From positions 1 through 64,000 of the forward strand of contig CAYJPA010000020.1 of NCBI GenBank assembly GCA_964371945.1: a stretch of 64,000 nucleotides of DNA, written 5' to 3'. The first letter of the stretch is position 1. Every line of letters starts with the position of its first letter. Below, piece after piece: positions 52,433 through 61,156 of the stretch. The DNA is from CAYJPA01 sp964371945 (GTDB lineage: Bacteria > Chloroflexota > Chloroflexia > Thermomicrobiales > UBA6265). Under the pieces are notes generated by a model. That model ran no database searches. It was given only the letters and a program-made list of their open reading frames with translations, and was not told where the DNA came from. The translations under genes and the position numbers were made by a program.

Positions 52433-53128
52433 GTGGACGACCTCTGGCACGGCTTGATCGATGCCGTCCGGTTGCTTGCCACTGGCGACCGCGATACCTG
52501 GCAGATCGTTCTGCTCTCGCTCCGGGTTTCCGTTAGTGCCACGATCGTCAGTCTACTGGCGGGCGTGACTGCCGGCGCGGCGCTGGCATTAACCCGGTTT
52601 CCGGGGCGGTCGCTCGTCATCGGGCTGGTTCATACGGGAATGGGCCTACCGCCGGTGAGCGTCGGCTTGATCGTAAGCCTGTTGCTCTGGCGAAACGGCC
52701 CCCTGGGTGCGTTTCGCCTGCTTTACACCCCGACGGCGATGGTGATCGCGCAGGCGGTGATCGCGACGCCGGTGGTGACCGGGCTGACGCTGGCGGCGAT
52801 ACAGGCGCTCGATCCGCGGCTGCGGCTCCAATTGCTGGCACTCGGAGCATCGCGCTTACGGATGACCTGGTGGCTCCTGCGGGAAGCGCGAATACCGGTG
52901 CTGGTCGGCGTGATCGGAGGTTTTGGGGCAGTCATCTCCGAGGTCGGTGCCGCGATGATGGTCGGTGGCAACATCAAAGGCGAAACACGCGTGCTGACCA
53001 CGGCAACCGTGCTCGAGGTCGGCCGCGGGAATTTCGATATCGCGGTCGCGCTGACGATCGTGCTCCTCTCGCTGACGTACCTTGTCAGTCTCTCCTTGAC
53101 CCTGCTTCAACAACATCGACCGGGGTAA
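52433..53128 (+). CDS. tupB: tungstate ABC transporter permease TupB
   Basis: Inner-membrane permease of 231 residues with five to six hydrophobic segments. The EAA loop is near residue 130-150 (LALGASRLRMTWWLLREARIP), and the segment GFGAVISEVGAAMMVGGNI with MLE-like ends matches TupB/ModB. GTG start 2 bp after tupA. It forms the channel for tungstate uptake with TupC. Confidence 0.92.
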   Translation: MDDLWHGLIDAVRLLATGDRDTWQIVLLSLRVSVSATIVSLLAGVTAGAALALTRFPGRSLVIGLVHTGMGLPPVSVGLIVSLLLWRNGPLGAFRLLYTPTAMVIAQAVIATPVVTGLTLAAIQALDPRLRLQLLALGASRLRMTWWLLREARIPVLVGVIGGFGAVISEVGAAMMVGGNIKGETRVLTTATVLEVGRGNFDIAVALTIVLLSLTYLVSLSLTLLQQHRPG

Positions 53129-53131
53129 GTT

Positions 53132-53782
53132 GTGGGTGAACCGGCGATCGAACTTGGCGACGTCCGGGTGCTTGCCTCGGGGCGAGTCATTCTGGATGTG
53201 CCGCGGTTGGCGTTGCCGCAGCGCGCTCAGCTCGCCGTTATGGGACCGAATGGCGCGGGCAAGAGCACGCTGCTTCAGGTCGCGGCGTTGCTCCGCCGGC
53301 CGCACGCTGGCGAGGTCTGGATCGACGGAGAGCGCGCTCGACGTGGCAATTCCCGCCGGCTGCGAGGTCGGATAGCCGTTGTCTTCCAGGCCCCCTTGCT
53401 CTTTGACACGAGCGTGCTGGCGAACGCAGCAAGCGGGCTCCGCTTTCGCGGGGCCGAAGCGCGCGAAGCGGAACGGAGGGCATTTGAGTGGTTGGACCGT
53501 TTCGAAGTCGCGCACCTCGCAACCCGCAACACGCGCGGCCTGTCGGGCGGAGAGGCGCGCCGGGTGAGTCTGGCGCGGGCATTCGCGATCGAACCGGCGA
53601 TTCTCCTGCTCGACGAGCCATTCGCGGGGCTCGATGCCGAGACACGGACGGTGCTAGTGCCGGAGCTTGCCCAACGGCTTCAAGAAACGAGTGTCTCCAC
53701 GCTTTTGGTCACACACGATGCTTGGGAAGCTGACGTGCTTGCCACCACCCGCATCGAGCTCCGAAACGGCCGGATCGTTTGA
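53132..53782 (+). CDS. tupC: tungstate ABC transporter ATP-binding protein TupC
   Basis: ABC ATPase of 216 residues. Walker A is GPNGAGKSTLLQ (about 36-47), the Q-loop is AVVFQAPLL, the signature motif is LSGGEARRVSLARA, and Walker B is ILLLDEPFAGLD. The H-loop is LVTHD. All are intact. GTG start 3 bp after tupB, completing the importer. Small size is normal for TupC/WtpC-type ATPases. Confidence 0.93.
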   Translation: MGEPAIELGDVRVLASGRVILDVPRLALPQRAQLAVMGPNGAGKSTLLQVAALLRRPHAGEVWIDGERARRGNSRRLRGRIAVVFQAPLLFDTSVLANAASGLRFRGAEAREAERRAFEWLDRFEVAHLATRNTRGLSGGEARRVSLARAFAIEPAILLLDEPFAGLDAETRTVLVPELAQRLQETSVSTLLVTHDAWEADVLATTRIELRNGRIV

Positions 53783-53909
53783 GAGCCACGAAAGCAGCGG
53801 CTTCGCTGAGTGACGTTGCAGTCAGAATCACGGATGCTGTGATCGGTTCGTGCCTGATGAGGAGATCCATCCAACACCCAACGATGTAGACGCTGAAATC
53901 TCCTGAGGT

Positions 53910-54011
53910 CTAGGCCAGAGGGGCGATGATGCGGGTCCGGGCGCCACCGCCGGGCTCGCTCCAGATTTCGACTGTGGCGTCATGATGAACCGCCCGTTCG
54001 CGCATCGCCAT
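53910..54011 (-). pseudogene. 3' remnant of a NarX/DesK-type histidine kinase
   Basis: The frame from the ATG at 54011 reads MAMRERAVHHDATVEIWSEP then Gly-rich GGGARTRIIAPLA and a TAG at 53912-53910. This is the characteristic C-terminus of the HATPase domain in NarX/DesK-type kinases (pattern: MRERA, then hEIxSxPGxGTxhxhxhP, then stop). Nothing of the rest of the kinase is present. The remnant is fused, in another frame, to the truncated MMPL transporter gene, indicating a deletion. Confidence 0.6.
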
Positions 54012-55209
54012 CGACTACGATCTCGACCGGCGCGACGAGTCCCGCGGAGAAGTCCGCGGTAAGAAGTTGGTAGGCCGTTCTGACGTCGCTCGGCGGTTGA
54101 GTCTCGATACCGGCGAGACCCCGATTGAGGTCGAAGTAGGGGAGGGCGCATGCGACCAGTAGACCCGCGGAGAGAATGACGAAGAGCGCGGGGCGGTCCA
54201 TGACGTTGCGTGTGACGCGGCCCCACAATCCGTCCTGATACGTGTTGTGGTCGCGAGCGTGTTGAGCAGCCACCGTCTCAGCGTCATAGGGAGGTTTGCG
54301 GGGCCAGTCGATTCTGTCTCCGAGGAGTGCGAGCATCGCCGGCGCCAGGGTCAGCGTTCCGGCCACCGCGACAATCGCGGCCAGCGCTGCCCCAGCTCCG
54401 AGACCGTGGAGGATCGCCAGCAGAATCAAGAACATCCCCATCATGGTGATCATATTGACCACATAGAACGACAGATCCGTGAACCGGCCAATAATCGCGG
54501 TCAACCCCAACGCCACAATGATCGAAACGACCGAGAGCACGACGGGGATGCCCACCGCGAACAGTGCGCCAAGAACGACGGCCAGGATCAGGATCGAGAG
54601 TGGCAAACTGATCGACTCGGCTTTACTCAAATCCGATTCAGCGAGCTCATTCGCCGTTCGCGCGACACTGAGATCGCCGACGGCATAGACCTCGATTCCG
54701 TCGCCGCCCTGTTGGGCGACGACTGCTAAGTAGTCGTCTGTGACCTTCTCTTCGTCACTGAGCGAATTGACGAAGGTCACCGGGATAATGGCTGAATGCC
54801 CATCGGCGGAAATGAGCGAATCGGCTCCGTGCAATTGCGCTGCCTCAGCCAGATAAAAGTTAGTGGTTGCCGAGACCACACCCGTCATCTCGTTCAGGGC
54901 AGTGGTTGCTCGTCCGACGACCTCCATGAGCGCAAGATCGTCATAGCTGAGCGTGTCGGAACGCACGATCACGGTCTCGGTCAGGGGCCGCTCGCCGCGG
55001 GGCCGTTCTTGCAACAGATCAGCGCCGATTTGGTAATCTGGTTTGCCGGTGAAATCCGCCGAGGTGGTGAGCGCGTCGTCCAGTCCACCGATAGCTATGA
55101 ACGCGAGCACGAGCACGACAAGCCAGGCCGCAATAACCCGCCAAGGATGACGAGCGCAGGATCTGGCCAAAACCACGGTCGAAACGAGTTTCATTGGGCG
55201 CTCCTTCAT
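53980..55209 (-). pseudogene. truncated MMPL/RND-family transporter
   Basis: From the ATG at 55209 the gene encodes about 409 residues of a protein that is normally around 700-750. It starts well (MKLVSTVVLARSCARHPWRVIAAW then a periplasmic domain), reaches the conserved NMITMMG segment, and then jumps directly to MFLILLAILHGLGAGAALAAI. The normal stretch between them, carrying the GxDYxxF motif of the proton path, is missing. It ends at APVEIVVDGDA followed by an out-of-frame tail from the HK remnant at 54011. Both an internal deletion and a 3' truncation are inferred. No active transporter would result. Confidence 0.7.
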
Positions 55210-55676
55210 GACTGACTCCGATCCAAGGTGATCTGGATCCAGGATGAACGGGCACATCCGCGGGGGCATCTGACGGAGGATGGAATCGGACGTCGGGCCT
55301 ACGGCGGGTCGATCTTCTCCGTCCAACGGCGGAGGCGACGCTGGCCCGCGCGGTCGCACCTGAGCTTCTTTCAGGTCGTTTTCCTTGGTCCCCAGTTGAA
55401 AACGACCAGTCAGCAAGAGCGGACAAGCCTCACCGTCGGTTCTCGAGGAACGGCCAATGGACTGGAACTCAACATAACGTCAATCAATGTACGCTCCGGA
55501 CGATCAGAGCTCCTAAAGCTCACCTGGCTGTGTTTTGTGCGCTGTCCACCTAGATGTCCACGCCCCTGAGTGCTGAAATCGAAGTCCGCGACCTGCCGCA
55601 CGTTTGCGGGCAAATGCCGTTACCATGGCGCAGCGCATTTGCGGCGTGCCATGTTCAGAAGTGGAGACGGCGGGGG
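55210..55676. other. 467-bp gap between divergent MMPL remnant and K+ channel gene
   Basis: Open frames extend from both neighbours into this segment but lack supporting motifs. A minus-strand frame up to 55416 continues the MMPL frame upstream; its composition is Pro/Arg-rich and unconvincing. No clear promoter for either gene was found. Confidence 0.4.
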
Positions 55677-56690
55677 ATGGACCGCACTGGGCGGCCGAAT
55701 TGGCAGTTGGCGGCGCCAATCTTGGCCCTTTCGGCTGCACTTGCCGCGGGAACACTGGGCTACGTTCTGATCGAAGGCTGGTCGGTCGCGGATGCCATTT
55801 TCATGGTGGTCACGACCGTTACGACCGTCGGCTACGGCGAAGTTCATCCTCTTTCAGGCTGGGGCAGAGTCCTCACGATCTCACTTATCCTCGTCGGCGT
55901 GGGCTGTATCACGTATTTCTTCGGTGTCGTGATGGCTCTCGTGTTCGAAGGGCAACTGAATCAGAAGCTGGAGCGACGACGTATGGAGCGACATATCGAG
56001 CAGATCAGCGATCACTTCATCATCTGCGGATATGGTCGAGTGGGCCGCCAGATTGCGTTCGAACTGCGACGTGAGCGGCGCCCATTCGCCGTCATCGACG
56101 TCAACCAGCTGTCGTTGGAGCTTGCCAGTGAGGATGGCCTGCTCGTCGTACCCGGCAACGCAACCGAGGACGCCGTCCTCAATCACGCCGGTATCATGCG
56201 CGCCCGGGCTTTAATCACCGCGGTCGCGAGCGACGCGGACAATATCTTTGTGACGCTCTCCGCCCGTTCGTTGCGTCCCGATCTGCCGATCGTCGCCCGC
56301 GCCAATTTTGACGACGCGGCGGGCAAGCTACGGAGGGCGGGGGCGACGCAGGTCGTCTCCCCATACGCGATGGCCGGACGGCAAATGGCCCGGTTGGCAG
56401 TCCGTCCTTCCACGGTGGATTTTGTAGAAACCCTGCTGCAGGGCGTTGACGCCGATCTTTTGCTCGAGGACATCCGTGTCGCCGAGGGATCTCGATTGGT
56501 GGGCGTTAGTACTTTGGAGGCCCTCAGGCAGTTCGCAGGCGGTGCTGTGCTTCTTGCCGTGCAACGCGACGGACGGACAACTGCTCCGGCGCCTGTCGAT
56601 TTCGTGTTGCAGGCCGGTGACGTTCTTGCCGCGGTCGGAACCGAGACCCAACTCCACACGCTTGAACTGGCATGTGAAGGTAAAGCGTAA
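55677..56690 (+). CDS. voltage-independent K+ channel with RCK (TrkA) domains
   Basis: The 337-residue protein combines a two-TM channel and cytoplasmic gating ring. The first TM is near residues 9-29. The pore/selectivity filter is TTVTTVGYGEVHP, and the second TM is LTISLILVGVGCITYFFGVVMAL. Then a TrkA_N Rossmann domain begins with FIICGYGRVGRQIAFEL, and a TrkA_C domain occupies the last 80 or so residues. It resembles Kch/MthK-type ligand-gated channels. The ATG at 55677 is chosen because the TM region starts shortly after; GGAG lies 10 nt upstream. The frame extends back to 55554, but those residues look unrelated. Confidence 0.88.
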   Translation: MDRTGRPNWQLAAPILALSAALAAGTLGYVLIEGWSVADAIFMVVTTVTTVGYGEVHPLSGWGRVLTISLILVGVGCITYFFGVVMALVFEGQLNQKLERRRMERHIEQISDHFIICGYGRVGRQIAFELRRERRPFAVIDVNQLSLELASEDGLLVVPGNATEDAVLNHAGIMRARALITAVASDADNIFVTLSARSLRPDLPIVARANFDDAAGKLRRAGATQVVSPYAMAGRQMARLAVRPSTVDFVETLLQGVDADLLLEDIRVAEGSRLVGVSTLEALRQFAGGAVLLAVQRDGRTTAPAPVDFVLQAGDVLAAVGTETQLHTLELACEGKA

Positions 56691-56773
56691 CGAGACAGGA
56701 TCGTCGCCACTATCATTGTGGATGGGATTCTGGCCCGCGGATCGATGCCATTGGCCCCAGACGATAACTCCAA

Positions 56774-57205
56774 TTACCGTTGGTTGACCGGGGTGAGGTA
56801 GAGGTCGATCGCCATCCAGATCGTACAGGCGTATGGATAAAAGAGGAACGGCAAAAAAACCGCCAGCGGGAGCAAGATCGCCTCGAGTAGGATCCATGAA
56901 AAGTCCGTCCAGATGAAGAACCCAATCATCAGGCCGACCGGAACGATCTCTGCGCCCACGAGATTTACTGACTGAGAGCCAAGGAAGTATCCGCTCTCGC
57001 GGGCGAACTCGTACCCACAACGTGGACAGCGGTCGTGCATAAAGATCCACTTCTTGAAGATGCCTCGACCACCGCACTCGGGGCAGCAGCGACGCAGTGC
57101 GCGCGCGAGCAAGGTACGCATCCGTTGCGCTCCAGATGGAGGCAGGTTCCGAAGTTCAGGACGCTCAACTGGGCGTTGGTCGGCCTCGTTGGTCTCACTA
57201 CTCAC
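56774..57205 (-). CDS. DUF983 family protein
   Basis: The 143-residue protein has an N-terminal zinc ribbon, CCPECGGRGIF and CPRCGYEFARESGYFLGSQS, followed by two hydrophobic segments (about 83-103 and 110-130), the exact DUF983 layout. It is a small membrane protein of unknown function, sometimes near cytochrome oxidase genes, though none is nearby here. GTG start at 57205; an in-frame ATG at about 57121 (MRTLLARALRR) is a credible alternative that trims a polar leader. Confidence 0.75.
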   Translation of the reverse strand: MSSETNEADQRPVERPELRNLPPSGAQRMRTLLARALRRCCPECGGRGIFKKWIFMHDRCPRCGYEFARESGYFLGSQSVNLVGAEIVPVGLMIGFFIWTDFSWILLEAILLPLAVFLPFLFYPYACTIWMAIDLYLTPVNQR

Positions 57206-57976
57206 GACGTATCACCAAAATTCCTGGCTTTGGCCCCGTAATCTGGAAGCGCAGCTCATGCTCTGTCCACAACCGACAGCAGGCAAGTCTCATATCTCAC
57301 TACTTGCTAATATCTGAATATAGACGAACATAGAAATGTGCGCAAACGGAGAAGACAGACGTCTTCCGAAACCTCACCGGCGGGCTGCTCAAATCGCTAG
57401 GGCGTCCGGTCCACACTCGGATCCTACGGAACTTTCGCGGTGGGAAAATGGCTAACGTCCAACGACTGAAGCGGTTCGAAATCGACGACTCGATGATCAT
57501 CCGGCAGACGGGGACTTTGGGAGCGTGGCAAGTTCGTCGTTTCTCAGCACGCGACAAGCGTCGATTACCGCATCGTCGTTCCGCGATACTCGAATTCGCG
57601 CGGACCGTGTTTGAGCTTTGGCCAGCCCGTTTCAGGAAATGGTCGATGACGCGCACTATGGCGTTAGCCACTTCAAGAAATCGAAGTTGACTTCTCGTGG
57701 TTCCGATCAACGGTGCTGGCGGAGCTGTCCGAGCCCGAAAATGACAAGAGGCGAGGCCACGGTTTATCTGGGTTTTTGCCTAACACCCGGTTTGCGGATA
57801 ACTAATGTTGTGCGAAATTCGAATCTGGGCACTCCATTAAATGCAATCACTTCTGGACTGGACATAACGCACGCAAATCGGAACCGGTTCCGATTAAATT
57901 CCGGTCGACGGAGGGGCACGTCTATACTTGTTTTCGCGCAGAGAGGCTTACAGCGCGTCAGATCAGTCGGTGGCCG
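57206..57976. other. 770-bp stretch without a recognised gene
   Basis: The longest gap in the window. Short open frames occur on both strands (for example 57448-57690 plus and 57300-57710 minus) but show no family features or strong ribosome sites. The piece around 57780-57900 is more AT-rich than average. It may be a decayed gene or a regulatory region for the next gene; I cannot tell. Confidence 0.45.
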
Positions 57977-59590
57977 ATGAGCGACTCAATCATCACGCAA
58001 TTGACACCGGATCAGGCTCACGTGCCGACCTCGTTCTCAAAAATCTCGCGTCGCCGATCGCGATTCATCGAACCACTTGTTTTCACCGGCGGCCTCTCCA
58101 GTATTGGCATCGAGCTCTCGGCGTCGCGGTTGATCGCGCCGTACTTCGGAAACTCGACCTTCATTTGGGCGAACCTGATCGGACTCACGCTGACGTATTT
58201 GGCGATCGGCTATTGCATCGGCGGCCGTCTGGCGGATCGTCGTCCCGATCCGCGCATTCTTTACACGTGCACCGCGATCGCCGCGATCTTTGCCGGTCTC
58301 ATCCCACTCGTCGCACGGCCCATCCTAACCATTTCGCTCGATGCGTTCGATACCGTCAATGTCGGTGCATTCTATGGTTCTTTACTTGGCACTATTCTCT
58401 TGTTTGCTGTGCCTATTACATTGCTTGGCTTTGTAACTCCATTTGCAATTCGACTCCGCATCGACTCGATTCAGGGTGCCGGACAAACCGCGGGCAGGAT
58501 TTACGCGCTCTCCACGATTGGGTCGATTCTGGGCAGTTTCTTGCCGGTTATCGTCTTCATTCCGCTCTTCGGTACACGGGTCTCGTTTCTCATATTGAGC
58601 GGAGCGCTCCTGATCCTGTCATTGGGCGGATTGCTGGAGACCCGGTCAATCCGCCTCAGCGCGCTGGTCTCGGCGCTCCTGGCGTTACTGCTCGTCAGTT
58701 CTGCTGCCGGACGAGGGCAGATCAAGCCCCCATATCGTGGCGTGCTCATCCACGAACAAGAGTCCGAATACAACTACATCCAGGTGCTCAAAGACGGAGA
58801 CGAGTATCTGCTCGCGCTCAACGAAGGACAAGCAATTCATTCCGTCTACAATCCAAACGAGTTGTTGACCGGTGGACCGTGGGACTATTTCATGGTGGCG
58901 CCGTATTTCAATGAACCGGAGTCGCTGGTGGAGCCGGCTTCCGGGCTGATGATTGGACTGGCCGGCGGCACCGCCGCTCGACAGATGATCGCCGCGTATC
59001 CTGAAATGCAAATCGACGGAGTTGAAATTGACGGCGCGGTCGCCGATATCGGCAAGCAGTACTTCGGCATGACGGATCCACGAATCCATGTGATCATCCA
59101 GGACGGCAGGTACTTCTTGCGCACGACCGAACGGACGTACGACATCATCGGTATCGACGCCTATAAACAACCCTACATTCCATTCCAACTGACCACCCGG
59201 GAGTTCTTCGCGGAAACCAAAGCGCACTTGAAAGAATGCGGCGTCACGGTGGTCAATGTCGGCCGGGCGGACTCAGATTACCGGTTGGTCGATGTGATCG
59301 CGTCGACCATGCGCGATGTCTTCCAGGCGGTCTATGAGATCGATGTTTCCGGGTACAGCAACACGATGGTGATTGGAACGACGTGCGATTCATCGATCGA
59401 GGCATTCGCGGTCAATGCGGCGAACATCGTCGATTCCGCCGTGGCTAATCAGGTAATAGAGAGGTCAGTTTTGTATGGCAACATCCGAGAAGTCCAACCC
59501 GGCGGTCAGGTCTTCACTGACGATCATGCGCCGGTCGAGCTCGTGGTCGATGAGATGATTGTCGACGCGGCGCGCGACGGAGACGATTGA
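57977..59590 (+). CDS. membrane-bound spermidine synthase-like protein
   Basis: The 537-residue protein consists of an N-terminal hydrophobic domain with about six to eight membrane segments (residues 30-250), then a spermine/spermidine synthase-like Rossmann methyltransferase fold from about 265. Synthase-like motifs: MIGLAGGTAARQM (SAM-type GGG loop, with Thr in place of the final acidic residue), DGVEIDGAVADIGKQYF, HVIIQDGRYFLR and DIIGIDAYKQPYIP. The usual polyamine-synthase DAY...P motif is approximated. Aminopropyl transfer or another alkyl transfer is possible. The next gene starts 3 bp later. Confidence 0.8.
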   Translation: MSDSIITQLTPDQAHVPTSFSKISRRRSRFIEPLVFTGGLSSIGIELSASRLIAPYFGNSTFIWANLIGLTLTYLAIGYCIGGRLADRRPDPRILYTCTAIAAIFAGLIPLVARPILTISLDAFDTVNVGAFYGSLLGTILLFAVPITLLGFVTPFAIRLRIDSIQGAGQTAGRIYALSTIGSILGSFLPVIVFIPLFGTRVSFLILSGALLILSLGGLLETRSIRLSALVSALLALLLVSSAAGRGQIKPPYRGVLIHEQESEYNYIQVLKDGDEYLLALNEGQAIHSVYNPNELLTGGPWDYFMVAPYFNEPESLVEPASGLMIGLAGGTAARQMIAAYPEMQIDGVEIDGAVADIGKQYFGMTDPRIHVIIQDGRYFLRTTERTYDIIGIDAYKQPYIPFQLTTREFFAETKAHLKECGVTVVNVGRADSDYRLVDVIASTMRDVFQAVYEIDVSGYSNTMVIGTTCDSSIEAFAVNAANIVDSAVANQVIERSVLYGNIREVQPGGQVFTDDHAPVELVVDEMIVDAARDGDD

Positions 59591-59593
59591 AGC

Positions 59594-60421
59594 ATGGCCT
59601 TGGTTGCACAATCGCATGTGATCGAAACGCCGATCATGGCAAGCTTGATTCACCGCTCGAATCTGCTATCGGAAATCCCGGGCATTGTGCATGGGATCAC
59701 TCGTCGAGTCATTGGCGCGGGAATCGCGGACGGCAATGTGGGCTATAGCGCTCCGCGCGATCGCGACGACGCCTGGGAGATGCGGAAGCTGTGGATGAAA
59801 GCCGCTGGATTGGATCAGAATCGGATCGTCGTCACGTATCAAACGCACGGCGCCGATGCGATCATCGTCACGGCGGACGATGCCGGCACAGGTGCTGATC
59901 CTGTCTCGCGCCCAGTCGGACATGCCGACGCATTGATCGCGAACGAACCGGGAGTCATCCCGATGACGCTTCATGCCGATTGCATGCCTGTGCTCTTGTG
60001 CGATCCAGTGCGACGAGTCGTGGCCACAATTCACGCCGGCTGGCGGGGAACCGTGGCCGATGTGGTCGGGTCGACCACCAGGACGATGCAGAGCGCATTC
60101 GGCGTATTACCTGCCGATATCGTTGCCTATTTGGGTCCAGCGATCGGCGGATGTTGTTATGAGGTCGGAAGCGATGTCGCCGGCGGCTGGAACGCCATCA
60201 ACGAAACCGGCACGGTTCGGGCTCTGGTGCAATCCGGGGAACGGTGGCGATTCGATCTCGATGTTGCCAACCGACTCCTGCTCACCCGTGCGGGACTGCG
60301 CGATGATCGGATCGAGTCGTGCGGCATCTGCACCAAGTGCAGCGGTGACGAGTGGTTCTCACATCGAGGTCAGGGCCCGGCGACCGGGCGATACGGCGCG
60401 TTCATCGCGCTTGCGAGTTAA
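59594..60421 (+). CDS. pgeF: PgeF/YfiH-type multicopper polyphenol oxidase-like (purine nucleoside) protein
   Basis: The 275-residue protein has the laccase-domain family features: QTHGADAIIV, then PMTLHADCMPVLLCDPVRRVVATIHAGWRGTVADV (His-Asp-Cys and His of the zinc site), LGPAIGGCCYEVG, and a final CGICTKCSGDEWFSHR. Proteins of this family act as peptidoglycan-editing or purine nucleoside phosphorylase/adenosine deaminase enzymes; activity is not deducible here. It is followed by yggS, the classic pair in cell-division clusters. Confidence 0.88.
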   Translation: MALVAQSHVIETPIMASLIHRSNLLSEIPGIVHGITRRVIGAGIADGNVGYSAPRDRDDAWEMRKLWMKAAGLDQNRIVVTYQTHGADAIIVTADDAGTGADPVSRPVGHADALIANEPGVIPMTLHADCMPVLLCDPVRRVVATIHAGWRGTVADVVGSTTRTMQSAFGVLPADIVAYLGPAIGGCCYEVGSDVAGGWNAINETGTVRALVQSGERWRFDLDVANRLLLTRAGLRDDRIESCGICTKCSGDEWFSHRGQGPATGRYGAFIALAS

Positions 60422-60439
60422 TTGAAGGTCAGCCAGGGC

Positions 60440-61144
60440 ATGAGCAACACCGTAATTACGGCGACGCCTTTGGAGCAGCGAGTTACGTCGGTACTGCGCG
60501 CGGTCGCTGAGGCCGCGACGAAGGCCGATCGAGATGCGGCGTCGGTCACGGTCGTTGCCGTCTCCAAAACGGTCGGTCGCGATGCAATTGATGCGGCATA
60601 TGCCGCGGGAATCCGTCACTTTGGCGAAAACCGTGTGCAGGATGCGGTCACGAAGTTCATCGATCCGCTACCTGGCGACGCCATGCTGCACATGATCGGC
60701 CAGCTACAGACCAACAAGGCCGGTGTCGCCGCGAAGCTGTTCGATATCATCGAGTCGGTCGATCGAACATCGTTGATCAAGGAGCTCGAAAAACAGGCGG
60801 AGAAACAGGGACGAATACTTCCAGTCCTGCTCCAAGTCAATATCGCGTCCGAAGAGCAGAAGGCAGGGTGTGAGCCTGTCGACTCCTGCAATCTGGCGGC
60901 ATTGATCGCTGCTTCACCTCATCTGCGTTTGCAGGGCCTGATGACTATCGCGCCTTTGGTCGCGGATCCAGAGGATGTTCGGCCGGTCTTTCGCGGTCTG
61001 CGAGAGCTGCGCAATGAACTGGTCGACAAACTCGGCGGGCCTGAGCTGCCGATGCTCTCCATGGGGATGAGCAACGATTTTCGAGTCGCAATCGAGGAGG
61101 GCGCTACCCATGTCCGGGTCGGCCGCGCGATCTTTTCAGGTTGA
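60440..61144 (+). CDS. yggS: YggS-family pyridoxal phosphate homeostasis protein
   Basis: Single-domain PLP-binding TIM barrel of 234 residues. The lysine that holds PLP is in VVAVSKTVG (about residue 41), followed by AGIRHFGENRVQDAVTK, HMIGQLQTNKA, LLQVNIASEEQKAG, and the C-terminal LSMGMSNDFRVAIEEGATHVRVGRAIF. All features are intact. ATG at 60440 is taken because an earlier TTG at 60422 would only add six residues. It follows pgeF as in many genomes and controls PLP availability. Confidence 0.92.
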   Translation: MSNTVITATPLEQRVTSVLRAVAEAATKADRDAASVTVVAVSKTVGRDAIDAAYAAGIRHFGENRVQDAVTKFIDPLPGDAMLHMIGQLQTNKAGVAAKLFDIIESVDRTSLIKELEKQAEKQGRILPVLLQVNIASEEQKAGCEPVDSCNLAALIAASPHLRLQGLMTIAPLVADPEDVRPVFRGLRELRNELVDKLGGPELPMLSMGMSNDFRVAIEEGATHVRVGRAIFSG

Positions 61145-61156
61145 TCTGAAGCCTAA

